A DNA stretch of 39,191 nt from Hyphomonas polymorpha PS728. GTDB lineage: Bacteria; Pseudomonadota; Alphaproteobacteria; Caulobacterales; Hyphomonadaceae. This document shows, one piece after another, positions 31,591 through 39,186 of the stretch (position 1 is the stretch's first letter; each line of letters opens with the position of its first letter). The notes beneath the pieces were generated by a model. It saw only the letters and a program-made list of their open reading frames with translations, was not told the DNA's origin and made no database searches. The stretch covers positions 1 to 39,191 of the forward strand of contig NZ_ARYM01000031.1 of the NCBI RefSeq assembly GCF_000685315.1, read 5' to 3'. The position numbers were made by a program, and so were the translations under genes.

Positions 31591-33249
31591 TCAATTATCC
31601 CGGAAGCGGTTGGTGATCGGATAGCGCCGGTCGCGGCCGAAATTCTTGCCGCCGACCTTGACGCCGGGCGGGGCCTGGCGGCGCTTGTATTCGGCGATGT
31701 AGAGCAGATGCTCGATGCGGCGCACGGTGGCCGGATCATGGCCGCGGGCGAGGATATCATCGACATCTTCTTCCAGGTCTACAAGGCCGCGCAGGATGTC
31801 GTCCAGCACCGGATAGGGCGGCAGGGAGTCTTCGTCCTTCTGGTCCTCGCGCAGCTCGGCGGAGGGCGGCTTGGTGATGATCCGCTCCGGGATGACTTCC
31901 CCGCCAGGCGCCAGACCATCCTTGGGCACCATTGTGTTGCGCCATTTCGACAGCTCGAACACTTCGGTCTTGTAGAAATCCTTCAGCGCATTGTAGCCGC
32001 CGCACATGTCGCCATAGAGCGTGGCATAGCCCACAGCCATCTCGCTCTTGTTGCCGGTGGTGACGACCATGTGGCCAAACTTGTTGGACAGCGCCATCAG
32101 CGTGACAGCGCGCAGGCGGGACTGGATGTTCTCTTCGGTAATGTCTGCCTTCTTTCCCGCGAAGGCATCGCCCAGCATCTCGTCCAGCGCCTCGACGCCG
32201 GGGTGGATGTTGATCGTGTCATAGCGGCAGCCAAGGGCGCGGGCGCAGGCGCGGGCGTCTTCCAGGCTGTGCTCACTGGTATATTTCGACGGCATCATCA
32301 CGCACCAGACCTTGTCCGGGCCCAGAGCATCGGCGGCGATGGCGGCGGTGATGGCGCTGTCGATGCCGCCCGACATGCCGAGCACGACGCCGGGAAACTT
32401 GTTCTTGCGGACATAATCGCCCAGCCCCTGCATGGCGGCGCGGTATTCGGCGTGCCAGCCTTCAAGGTCTGCCGCGCAGCCCTTGCCGAGGCCCACGAAC
32501 TGTTTCGTGGACGGATCAAACTCTACCAGCGCCGTGCCGGTTTCGAACTGGCCGATGAGGCCGCAGCGGGCGCCATGGGTGGAGTTCGTCGCATAGGAGG
32601 CGCCGTCGAAGACAAGCTCGTCCTGCCCGCCCATCTGGTTGACGAAGAGGTAGGGCAGGCTGAGGTCTGACCACCGGTCGAACGCGGCGGCGCGCTCGGC
32701 CTGGATGGCGCGGCGCCAGGGCGAGGCGTTGGGCACGACCAGAAGGTCGGCGCCGGCGGCATGGGTGGCGCGGGGCACGTTTTCGAACCAGATGTCCTCG
32801 CAGATGGCCACGCCGATGCGCACACCCTGCAGCGTGATGATCAGCGGCGGGCCATCGCCGGGCTGGTAATGGCGCTTCTCGTCGAACACGCCGTAATTGG
32901 GCAACTCCCGCTTGTCATAGCGCGCCTTGAGGGCGCCGCCTTCCAGATAGCAGGCGGAATTGTGCAGCTTGCCCTGCTCGCGCCAGGGCGTGCCGATGAG
33001 GATGGCCGGGCCGTCCTGCGTGTCCGCCGCCAGGGCCGTGACGGCCTCCATGGACAGATCTACCGCCACAGGTTTCAGCACCAGGTCTTCGGCGGGGTAG
33101 CCGAGCAGGAAATGCTCGCTCAGCACCAGCAGATGCGCGCCCTGCTGGCGGGCCTGCGCATGAGCCTGGCGGGCAAGGGCAAGATTGCCCTGAATATCCC
33201 CCACAACGGGGTTGAGCTGGGCGGCGAGGAGGCGGAGATTATTGCTCAT
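31591..33249 (-). CDS. nadE: glutamine-dependent NAD+ synthase
   Basis: The enzyme makes NAD+ from deamido-NAD+, ATP and ammonia drawn from glutamine, the last step of NAD synthesis. The 552-residue product has an N-terminal nitrilase-type glutaminase domain (about residues 5-260) with the Glu in LVLSEHFLLGYP, the Lys in KRELPNYGVFDE and the nucleophile Cys150 in VAICEDIWFEN. The C-terminal synthase domain has the ATP motif GMSGGIDSA (about 286-294), later STTGNKSE-like VTTGNKSEMAVGY, and ends near RRYPITNRFRDN, all standard. The start at 33249 gives the usual MSNNLRLLAAQLNPVVGDI; an ATG three codons upstream is also possible and neither has a clear ribosome site. Confidence 0.95.
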   Translation of the reverse strand: MSNNLRLLAAQLNPVVGDIQGNLALARQAHAQARQQGAHLLVLSEHFLLGYPAEDLVLKPVAVDLSMEAVTALAADTQDGPAILIGTPWREQGKLHNSACYLEGGALKARYDKRELPNYGVFDEKRHYQPGDGPPLIITLQGVRIGVAICEDIWFENVPRATHAAGADLLVVPNASPWRRAIQAERAAAFDRWSDLSLPYLFVNQMGGQDELVFDGASYATNSTHGARCGLIGQFETGTALVEFDPSTKQFVGLGKGCAADLEGWHAEYRAAMQGLGDYVRKNKFPGVVLGMSGGIDSAITAAIAADALGPDKVWCVMMPSKYTSEHSLEDARACARALGCRYDTINIHPGVEALDEMLGDAFAGKKADITEENIQSRLRAVTLMALSNKFGHMVVTTGNKSEMAVGYATLYGDMCGGYNALKDFYKTEVFELSKWRNTMVPKDGLAPGGEVIPERIITKPPSAELREDQKDEDSLPPYPVLDDILRGLVDLEEDVDDILARGHDPATVRRIEHLLYIAEYKRRQAPPGVKVGGKNFGRDRRYPITNRFRDN

Positions 33250-33349
33250 GATGAGCATTTAGGATGATGCGCGGAGGATGTCATCAGGGGATGCGCCATG
33301 CATACCGGATTGGCGGGACAGGCGGGCGGATAAGGTTTCATTCCCCAAT

Positions 33350-33457
33350 GTCATTCCGGACGGCCCGCAGGGCCGATCCGAGGCCGGGGTGAGGGGCTCT
33401 GCGATCCTTGAGAAGGTCCCGGCTCTGCGGCCGCTGCGCGGCCTTGGCCGGGATGAC
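33350..33457. repeat. short element with terminal inverted repeats (MITE/REP-like)
   Basis: A 108-base stretch in the gap between nadE and the MarR gene is bounded by GTCATTCCGG and CCGGGATGAC, which are inverted copies with one mismatch. It contains internal hairpins (GGCCCGCAGGGCC; GGCCGCTGCGCGGCC). Elements ending in CCGGGATGAC are common dispersed repeats in alphaproteobacterial genomes. It encodes nothing convincing and may serve as the transcript end for the MarR gene. The remainder of 33250-33465 shows nothing else. Confidence 0.55.
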
Positions 33458-33465
33458 GGGGAGGA

Positions 33466-33912
33466 TCAGTAGCTGGCCGCCACTTCCATCAGCTGGGTAC
33501 GCAGCGTGTTGGGGCTGCTGGAGAGGAAAGTGTCCACCTCGTCATGCGTCTTGCGCCAGATGGGGACGGCGGCGGCGAGGAGTTTGCGGCCAGCTTCCGT
33601 GAGGATCAGGCGGCGGGAGCGTTTATCTTCCTTATCCGGAACAATTTCGACATAGCCGAGCCGCTCCAGCGGTTTCAGATTAGCCGTCAGCGTCGTGCGG
33701 TCCATCGCCAGGAAGGCGGCGGTTTCGCCCAGGCGCGGGGGCTCTGGCCGGTTGAGCGACACCATCAGCGAATACTGCCCATGGCTGATGCCGAGCGGGG
33801 CGAAGGCGGCATCGAAACGCCGCGCCAGCGTGCGCGCGGCCCGGTGCATGCCAAAGCAGAGGCAGCGATTGTAAACCTCAAGCGTGGTCTCGAAAGGCAG
33901 TGTCTTTTTCAT
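33466..33912 (-). CDS. MarR family transcriptional regulator
   Basis: A 148-residue winged-helix regulator. The DNA-binding part includes LMVSLNRPEPPRLGETAAFLAMDRTTLTANLKPLERLGYVEI (about residues 50-92), split as helix-turn-helix, followed by the wing with DKEDKRSRRLILTEAGRKLL, in which the DxRxR-type wing motif reads DKRSRR. MarR proteins usually repress a neighbouring operon until a phenolic or other small ligand binds. Two cysteines-containing positions near the N-terminus (NRCLCFGMHRAA) could make it oxidation-sensitive. It diverges from the GST-led operon at 34036 across a palindrome at 33928-33949. The ATG lies only about eight bases after its likely -10 box, so the mRNA may be leaderless. 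Confidence 0.9.
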   Translation of the reverse strand: MKKTLPFETTLEVYNRCLCFGMHRAARTLARRFDAAFAPLGISHGQYSLMVSLNRPEPPRLGETAAFLAMDRTTLTANLKPLERLGYVEIVPDKEDKRSRRLILTEAGRKLLAAAVPIWRKTHDEVDTFLSSSPNTLRTQLMEVAASY

Positions 33913-33927
33913 GACAAAAGTAATATG

Positions 33928-33949
33928 TTGACATCAACGTATTTGTCAA
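33928..33949. promoter_or_regulatory. MarR-type palindromic operator and promoter
   Basis: TTGACA-N10-TGTCAA forms a 22-base dyad with a symmetric ACGT centre (33937-33940). On the reverse strand its TTGACA is a perfect -35 box with ATATTA 17 bases on as the -10 box, followed eight bases later by the MarR ATG. On the forward strand the other TTGACA may serve the GST operon. A repressor bound here would block both directions. Confidence 0.75.
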
Positions 33950-34035
33950 TGAAAAACGCGCATCAGCTTCCGGTGGAAGGCCGGGAAGCAGACAGGCAGG
34001 CGCCTCGCGCCGCCAATGGGATGATGGAGGACAGG

Positions 34036-34695
34036 ATGCGGGAAGTGACCGCTTATACATGGGTGCCGGATTTTGCGCAGGGGTTCGTGAAGGATCTGCG
34101 CGTGCGCTGGGCACTTGAAGAGGCGGGATTGCCGTATACGGAGCGCCTGATCGACCATCAGCAGAAACTCATGCCGGACCATCTGGCGCGCCAGCCCTTT
34201 GCGCAGGTGCCGGTTTACCGGGATGATCGGGCCGAGCTGGCTGAATCTGGCGCGATCGTGCTGCACATTGCCGAAGGGGCGCCGACGCTGATGCCGGAGG
34301 ATGTGGCGGCGCGGGCGCGGGTGATGAGCTGGGCCTTCGCGGCGCTCAATTCCGTCGAGCCGTCCGTGGCGAATGTGATGGGCACGCGGCTGTTCCATGG
34401 TGAGGCGCCTTGGGCGGCAGGCTATCTGGAAAGCGCGCGGGCGATGATGGATGCGCGCCTGAAACAGCTTTCCCGCTGGCTGAAGGGGCGGAATTATCTG
34501 GAGGCGGAGCGTTTCACCGCTGCTGACCTTCTGATGGCCAGCGTGCTGCGCGAGATTGAGCGCGATGGCGGATTTGACCGCTTTCCTGATCTGGCAGCCT
34601 ATTGCGAGCGATGCGTGTCGCGGCCGGCCTTCAAGCGGGCGCTGGAGGCGCAATTGAGCGTGTTTGCGGGGGCCGAAGTCCCGGCGGGATTCTGA
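34036..34695 (+). CDS. glutathione S-transferase family protein
   Basis: A 219-residue protein with an N-terminal thioredoxin-like domain (about residues 1-78; TAYTWVPDFAQGFVKDLRVRWALEEAGLPY, then FAQVPVYRDDRAELAESGAIVLHIAE with the cis-Pro in QVPV and the ES glutathione-contact pair) and a C-terminal helical domain (about 88-210; FTAADLLMASVL is the family's N-capping motif). GSTs conjugate or reduce electrophiles with glutathione. ATG 34036 is selected because GGAGGA (34026-34031) lies four bases upstream; in-frame ATGs at 34021, 34024 and 33949 are less well placed. It heads an operon of small enzymes under the divergent MarR regulator, suggesting a detoxification or stress role. Confidence 0.88.
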   Translation: MREVTAYTWVPDFAQGFVKDLRVRWALEEAGLPYTERLIDHQQKLMPDHLARQPFAQVPVYRDDRAELAESGAIVLHIAEGAPTLMPEDVAARARVMSWAFAALNSVEPSVANVMGTRLFHGEAPWAAGYLESARAMMDARLKQLSRWLKGRNYLEAERFTAADLLMASVLREIERDGGFDRFPDLAAYCERCVSRPAFKRALEAQLSVFAGAEVPAGF

Positions 34696-34711
34696 GCAGG
34701 CAGGGCAGCGG

Positions 34712-35050
34712 ATGACCAAATATCTGATTTCCTTTCCGAGCGAGGCGATGGTTGTGACGGCGGAAGACTTTCCGGCTGTCGTGGCCGAGTCGCATGCGGT
34801 GATTGAGGAAGCCAAGGCGGCGGGGGTCTATGTCTTCGGTGGCGGGATCAATGAGGAAGTTGAGCCTGTGCGCGTGTTCGCGGATGGAGCGGTGTCTCCA
34901 GAGATTTATGCCGGGAGCCGTCTGAAGGGCGGTTTCACGGTGCTTGAAGTGGCAACGCGAGAACAGGCTGTGGAATGGGCGAGGAAGATCGCCGTGGCCT
35001 GCCGGTGTGCGCAGGAACTGCGCGAATTTGCCTTTGATCCCGCAAGCTAG
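34712..35050 (+). CDS. YCII family protein
   Basis: A 112-residue protein of the YCII/dimeric alpha-beta barrel type, starting MTKYLISFPSEAMVV. The pattern of a first strand, a helix containing SHAVIEEAKAAG, then VYVFGGGI and a later strand GGFTVLEVATREQAVEWARK matches YCII-related proteins, which are small dimeric, possibly enzymatic proteins often found in operons with sigma factors or VOC proteins. The usual His-Asp pair of catalytic YCII members is not obvious apart from the His in ESHAV (about residue 28). It lies 16 bases after the GST gene and 12 before the next, in the same operon. No substrate is known. Confidence 0.8.
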   Translation: MTKYLISFPSEAMVVTAEDFPAVVAESHAVIEEAKAAGVYVFGGGINEEVEPVRVFADGAVSPEIYAGSRLKGGFTVLEVATREQAVEWARKIAVACRCAQELREFAFDPAS

Positions 35051-35062
35051 AAAGGGCCCGAA

Positions 35063-35545
35063 ATGAACGGATTGGAAAAGAAAGTACGCACCTGTCTCTG
35101 GTTTCAGGCGGGCGGGGTGAAAGCGGCAGAGTTTTATGTGTCGCTGCTGCCGGACAGCCGGATTGACGGCGTGTTCGAGCATGGCAATCCGGCCGACCCG
35201 ATGGTGGTGGAGTTCACCCTGGCCGGCGCGCCGATGATGATCCTGACGGGCGGGCCCATGTACAAGCTGACACCGGCCGCTTCCATCTCTGTGCTGACGA
35301 AAGATCAGGCAGAGACCGACCGCCTGTGGGCCGCGCTGCTGGAAGGCGGCGGGCAGGAGAGCATGTGCGGCTGGCTGGAGGACAAATATGGCGTGGCCTG
35401 GCAGATCGTGCCGGAAATCCTGCCGAAGCTGATCTGTGACGCAGACCAGGAAGCAGGCCGGCGCGCGCAGCAGGCGATGATGCAGATGCGCAAGATCGAC
35501 ATTGCCGGGATCAAGGCGGCGTTTGCCGGGGAGGGCGTGCAATGA
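35063..35545 (+). CDS. VOC family protein, PhnB-like (1)
   Basis: A 160-residue vicinal-oxygen-chelate fold protein of the PhnB/3-demethylubiquinone methyltransferase-like group. It starts with VRTCLWFQAGGVKAAEFYVSLLPDSRI, the typical motif of this group, then VVEFTLAGAPMMILTGGP and the late segment GWLEDKYGVAWQIVPEILPKL. The C-terminal QQAMMQMRKIDIAGIKAAF is also characteristic. The name methyltransferase in databases is misleading; these are small metal-binding or sterically defined proteins of uncertain reaction. AAAGGG lies upstream of ATG 35063. The stop overlaps the ATG of the DUF4287 gene (ATGA), so the pair is translationally coupled. Confidence 0.87.
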   Translation: MNGLEKKVRTCLWFQAGGVKAAEFYVSLLPDSRIDGVFEHGNPADPMVVEFTLAGAPMMILTGGPMYKLTPAASISVLTKDQAETDRLWAALLEGGGQESMCGWLEDKYGVAWQIVPEILPKLICDADQEAGRRAQQAMMQMRKIDIAGIKAAFAGEGVQ

Positions 35546-35751
35546 GCGAGAACAAGGTGAAGGGCCCGGCGTCTTATTTCCCCTCTATCGAGAAGACGTA
35601 TGGCAAGCCTGTGAGCCACTGGATGGGCATCATAGATGGCATGGCGGGCGCCAAACATATGGACATCGTGGCGGCCCTGAAAGCGGAGCATGGCCTCGGC
35701 CATGGGCACGCCAACGCGCTGGTGGCCGCGCACAAGGCTGGAGCCAAATAG
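35542..35751 (+). CDS. DUF4287 family small protein
   Basis: A 69-residue protein beginning MSENKVKGPASYFPSIEKTY and containing KPVSHWMGIID and the helix-rich KHMDIVAALKAEHGLGHGHANALVAAHK, which matches DUF4287 proteins. The LGHGHANALV stretch resembles a helix-hairpin that could bind a ligand or nucleic acid, but no function is known. It overlaps the preceding VOC gene by four bases and is 26 bases from the next, so it belongs to the same operon. DUF4287 genes commonly travel with VOC and YCII genes. Real despite its small size because of the coupling and family resemblance. Confidence 0.83.
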   Translation: MSENKVKGPASYFPSIEKTYGKPVSHWMGIIDGMAGAKHMDIVAALKAEHGLGHGHANALVAAHKAGAK

Positions 35752-35777
35752 CTTTATACGGATAAAGGAGGACTGCC

Positions 35778-36266
35778 ATGACGGCGAGAAAACCAGTAGC
35801 CGAAATTGCCGCTGAAATGGGCATCGGCCTTGTAACCCCGCACCTTACCTGCGAGCGGGCCGGAGAGGCGATCGAGTTCTACAAGGCTGCCTTTGGCGCC
35901 GAGGAGATGATGCGCCTGCCGGGGCCGGACGGGCGCCTGCTGCATGCCGCGATCCGCCTGAATGGCTGCATGATCATGCTGAATGATGCGTATCCGGAGA
36001 TGGGCGGGCATTCGCCGAAGCATTATGGCGGTACGGCGGTGGTCATCCATCTGATGGTGGACGATGTGGATGCCGTGGCCACCCGCGCCGTGAAGGCAGG
36101 CGCGAAGATCGTGATGCCGGTGGAAGACCAGTTCTGGGGAGACCGCTACGGCGTTGTGGAAGACCCCTTCGGCCATCACTGGTCGATTGCCACACCCATC
36201 TGGCCGCCGAAATCGCCCGAGGAAATGCAAGCGGCCGCAAAGGCGGCGATGGACGGGATGCAATAA
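35778..36266 (+). CDS. VOC family protein, PhnB/glyoxalase-like (2)
   Basis: A 162-residue VOC protein of the PhnB/glyoxalase-like group. The core LVTPHLTCERAGEAIEFYKAAFGAEEMMRLPGPDGRLLHAAIRL is a typical first beta-alpha-beta module (about residues 15-58), and the second module has VVIHLMVDDVDAVATRAVKAGAKIVMPVEDQFWGDRYGVVEDPFGHHWSIAT. The likely metal ligands are His residues in PHLT and HAAI and the Glu in VVEDPFG. The start has AAAGGAGG (35764-35771) seven bases upstream, the strongest ribosome site of this operon. It is clearly distinct from the VOC gene at 35063, so the two are not a recent duplication. Reaction unknown. Confidence 0.88.
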   Translation: MTARKPVAEIAAEMGIGLVTPHLTCERAGEAIEFYKAAFGAEEMMRLPGPDGRLLHAAIRLNGCMIMLNDAYPEMGGHSPKHYGGTAVVIHLMVDDVDAVATRAVKAGAKIVMPVEDQFWGDRYGVVEDPFGHHWSIATPIWPPKSPEEMQAAAKAAMDGMQ

Positions 36267-36278
36267 GGAGTAAGTGCA

Positions 36279-36995
36279 ATGACCTATGTAAGTGGATTTC
36301 TGCTGGCGGCGCCGACGGCGAACAAGGAAGCTTATCGCAAGCAGGCCGAAGAGGCCTGGCCGATGTTCAAGGGCTATGGAGCCCTGAACATGGTGGAAGG
36401 CTGGGGCGATCAAGTGCCCGATGGCAAGATCAATTCGATCAACTCTGCCGTGATGCGCAAGGAAGACGAAACATCGCTTTTCTCCTGGGTCGTATGGCCG
36501 GACAAGAAGACCAGCGACGAGGCCGAACGGCAGATGATGGCCGATATGGAAGGCAAGGAATTTCCCGAAATGCCGTTTGACGGCAAGCGGATGATCATTG
36601 GCGGGTTCCAGACGATCGTGGGCGACCCGACCGCGAAGACCGGCTATATAGACGGCACGGTGATGCCGGTTCAGGCCGACAAGCGCGAAGCCTATACGGC
36701 GGCGTCCGAGAAGATGGCGGCTCTGTTCAAGGAGTATGGCGCCATTTCAGTGGTCGATGCCTGGGGCGACAACCTGCCGGAGGGCAAGGTGAATGACTTC
36801 CACATGGCCGTGCTGCGCAAGCCCGATGAAACGGTCGTTTTTTCCTGGATCAACTGGAAGGACAAGGCCACGCGCGATGCCGCGTGGGAAAAGGTCATGG
36901 CCGATCCGCGAATGGAAGAATTTGGTCCGCACACGGCCGGCGTAGATATGAGCCGCATGATTTTCGGCAGCTTCGTGCCGCTGGTGGATGTCTGA
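36279..36995 (+). CDS. tandem DUF1428 fusion protein
   Basis: A 238-residue protein made of two DUF1428 domains. The first (about residues 1-116) begins MTYVSGFLLAAPTANKEAYR, and the second (about 120-238) begins TGYIDGTVMPVQADKREAYT. Both contain the same landmarks in order: YGA followed by a WGD motif (EGWGDQVPDGKIN and DAWGDNLPEGKVN), RKEDET/RKPDET, FSWVVWPDK/FSWINWKDK and a closing RMI(I/F)G. Single-domain DUF1428 proteins are about 115-120 residues and form dimeric alpha-beta barrels, so the fusion probably folds as one covalent pseudo-dimer. AAGGAG lies upstream. It is the last gene of the MarR/GST operon, which ends at the terminator at 37042. No function is known. Confidence 0.88.
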   Translation: MTYVSGFLLAAPTANKEAYRKQAEEAWPMFKGYGALNMVEGWGDQVPDGKINSINSAVMRKEDETSLFSWVVWPDKKTSDEAERQMMADMEGKEFPEMPFDGKRMIIGGFQTIVGDPTAKTGYIDGTVMPVQADKREAYTAASEKMAALFKEYGAISVVDAWGDNLPEGKVNDFHMAVLRKPDETVVFSWINWKDKATRDAAWEKVMADPRMEEFGPHTAGVDMSRMIFGSFVPLVDV

Positions 36996-37041
36996 GAAGG
37001 CAGGGCCGCCTGGCCTGAAACCAAGCTCGACTCTCTTGACT

Positions 37042-37069
37042 GGGGCGCTTTCAACGGCGCCCCTTTTTT
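37042..37069 (+). terminator. rho-independent terminator of the GST operon
   Basis: GGGGCGC pairs with GCGCCCC around an eight-base loop and is followed by six T residues. It lies 47 bases after the DUF1428 fusion gene and just past the stop of the convergent reverse-strand gene. Confidence 0.92.
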
Positions 37070-37078
37070 GCGGGAGGA

Positions 37079-38971
37079 TCAGGCCAGCTTGCGATAGAGA
37101 AGTTCGGCGCGTTCCGAGCCATATTCCGGCACCAGCACGCCCAGCAGGCGCACGGCCTCGGCGGGCTGATGGTTGCGGGCAGTTTCGATCAGCTGCAGCA
37201 CCTGCTTGCTGAAAAGCTCGTTGGGCGTGTCTTCGTAACAGACCTGCTGAACGCCGCTGATCGGCGTCGCCAGCAGGGCTTCATGCGGATAGGTCAGCTC
37301 TTCGTGAAGTTTTTCGCCCTCGCGCAGGCCCATGGTTTCGATGGCGACGTCCACATAGGGCACCTTGCCCTTCAGGCGGATCATCGTTTCGGCCAGCTGG
37401 CGGATAGGGATGGGGGCGCCCATGTCGAGCACATAGAGGCCAGCTTCGCCGGCATTTTTCTGCAGCGCGGCCGCCTGCAGCACGAGGGCGGAGGCCTCCT
37501 CGATGGTCATGAAGAAGCGGGTTGCGTCCGGATCGGTGATGGTGACCGGGCCGCCCTGCGCGATCTGGCGTTCGAACAGGGGCACAACCGATCCCGACGA
37601 GCCCAGAACATTCCCGAAGCGGACCATGGCGCCCGCCACGTTCGAATCAGCCAGGATGCGGCCAATGCACAGCTCTGCGAGCCGTTTGGTGGCACCCATC
37701 ACATTGTCAGGGTCAACGGCCTTATCGGTGGAGATGAAGACGAAGCGATGGGCACCGGCAGCAACGGCTGACTGGGCAGCGATGCGCGCGCCGGCCACAT
37801 TGGTCAGGATGGCCTCGCAGGCATGGCGCTCCATCAGCGGCACATGTTTCAGCGCGGCCGCGTGGATCACCGTATCAGGCCGGGCCGTCATGAAGATATC
37901 GAGCATCCGGGCTTCGTCGCGGATATCGCCGAGATGGCAGCTGATCTTCAGCAGCGGCCAGTTGCGCTTCAGCTCCATCTCGATCTGGTAGAGATTGTAT
38001 TCGGAGAAATCGATGACCGTCAGCTCGGCAGGCGCTTCGCGGGCCACCTGACGGACGAGTTCCGATCCGATGGAGCCGCCCCCGCCTGTTACCAGAACCC
38101 GGGCGCCCGTGAGGATCCCGCGCACGGGCTGCATGTCGAGATGGCGCTCGGGACGGGCGAGAAGGTCCGCCGGGCGCAGCGGTTCCAGAACCTGGGCGGC
38201 CGCGTCATGGCCGAGCGCCATGATCTCCGCACCGTGCCGCGAGGTGACTTCGAGAACCTGCAGCATGACCTCGGGTGTCCGGGCCGTGCCGGTGAGCGCG
38301 ACCCACGGCGTTTCGCCATAGCGCAGCACCATGATCTCGATGATGTCGTTGAGTTCCTTGAGGCTGCCGAGGATGGGCACGCCCCGCACGGCGCGTCCGG
38401 GCTCGTGCGCGTCCATCTCGACCAGGCCCAGCACGCGCACGGCCTGATCGGACGTGCGCCCTTCAAGGCGGCGCAGGACCTCGATCCAGCTGTCCTGATT
38501 GCCGAGCAGCAGAATCGGTTGGCCGTCCTTCGGCAATTGCTGGAAAATCTGCATCGGGCGCTGGGTCGAGCGCCAGCGCGCAACCATCCGTCCGCCGAAG
38601 AGGGCCACGGTCCAGAAACCGATGCCCAGCAGCAGGGTGGGCACAGGCGACGTCAGGGTACCGTTTAGGGTTACCATTACGGGGAGGTAGAACAGAACAG
38701 TCAGGGCAATGATCTGCACCAGGCGCCAGGCATCAGGCGCGCCCATATGGCGCCACACCTGCCGGTGGATGCCGCCGAGCACCAGCGCAGCCGCCGCTGC
38801 GAGCATGAAGGCGACCGTGCCAAGCAGCCAGCCGAGCACATTGAACGGCACACCGCCTTCATGGCTGAGATGTGTATCAAGATGGGCCGCCGTCATGGCA
38901 ACGCCAGCCATGGCGATGTCAAACGTGAGCGTCAAAGCCATGGCACGCCGAGCGGCGTCTCTGGGTGTCAC
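37079..38971 (-). CDS. CapD/FlaA1-type nucleotide-sugar 4,6-dehydratase
   Basis: A 630-residue inner-membrane enzyme of the long FlaA1/WbpM/PglF group, which converts UDP-GlcNAc to the 4-keto-6-deoxy sugar for surface polysaccharide or glycoprotein synthesis. Four hydrophobic helices occupy about residues 10-120, followed by a first Rossmann-like domain (about 140-280) and the catalytic domain. The NAD motif is VTGGGGSIGSE (about residues 292-302). The catalytic triad region STDKAVDPDNVMGATKR has Met425 and Lys429, the SMK version normal for this group instead of YxxxK. The GTG start at 38971 overlaps the stop of the upstream ORF (GTGA). No other polysaccharide gene is inside the window, so the pathway is not identified. 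Confidence 0.9.
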   Translation of the reverse strand: MTPRDAARRAMALTLTFDIAMAGVAMTAAHLDTHLSHEGGVPFNVLGWLLGTVAFMLAAAAALVLGGIHRQVWRHMGAPDAWRLVQIIALTVLFYLPVMVTLNGTLTSPVPTLLLGIGFWTVALFGGRMVARWRSTQRPMQIFQQLPKDGQPILLLGNQDSWIEVLRRLEGRTSDQAVRVLGLVEMDAHEPGRAVRGVPILGSLKELNDIIEIMVLRYGETPWVALTGTARTPEVMLQVLEVTSRHGAEIMALGHDAAAQVLEPLRPADLLARPERHLDMQPVRGILTGARVLVTGGGGSIGSELVRQVAREAPAELTVIDFSEYNLYQIEMELKRNWPLLKISCHLGDIRDEARMLDIFMTARPDTVIHAAALKHVPLMERHACEAILTNVAGARIAAQSAVAAGAHRFVFISTDKAVDPDNVMGATKRLAELCIGRILADSNVAGAMVRFGNVLGSSGSVVPLFERQIAQGGPVTITDPDATRFFMTIEEASALVLQAAALQKNAGEAGLYVLDMGAPIPIRQLAETMIRLKGKVPYVDVAIETMGLREGEKLHEELTYPHEALLATPISGVQQVCYEDTPNELFSKQVLQLIETARNHQPAEAVRLLGVLVPEYGSERAELLYRKLA

Positions 38972-39186
38972 GTCTGATACTCCCTCACACTCGCCCGTAC
39001 GAAACGAACCACCCGAGTTCTGCCACCTTGGGTCTGAAAATGCAAAGCTTCAAACCGGGTATCAATGGCCAATTCTTTCGGACGGAAATAGAGCATTTCC
39101 GTGGCAGAGTTAAGGCGGTCTCCTGATCTCTCGCGCATCCTGTAGTAGTTGCAGGCGATCTGGCGGAAGTGAGCGACCTGAGACAT
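38968..39186 (-). CDS. small ORF upstream of the dehydratase, possibly partial
   Basis: A reverse-strand frame of 72 codons from ATG 39186, ending with a stop that overlaps the GTG start of the CapD-type gene, which suggests coupled translation. The frame remains open to the window edge, so this may be the C-terminal part of a longer protein. The product is rich in Arg and Tyr (HFRQIACNYYRMRERSGDR) with no membrane segment. I do not recognise a family. Its main support is the four-base overlap; base composition is less GC-rich than the neighbour. Confidence 0.35.
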   Translation of the reverse strand: MSQVAHFRQIACNYYRMRERSGDRLNSATEMLYFRPKELAIDTRFEALHFQTQGGRTRVVRFVRASVREYQT

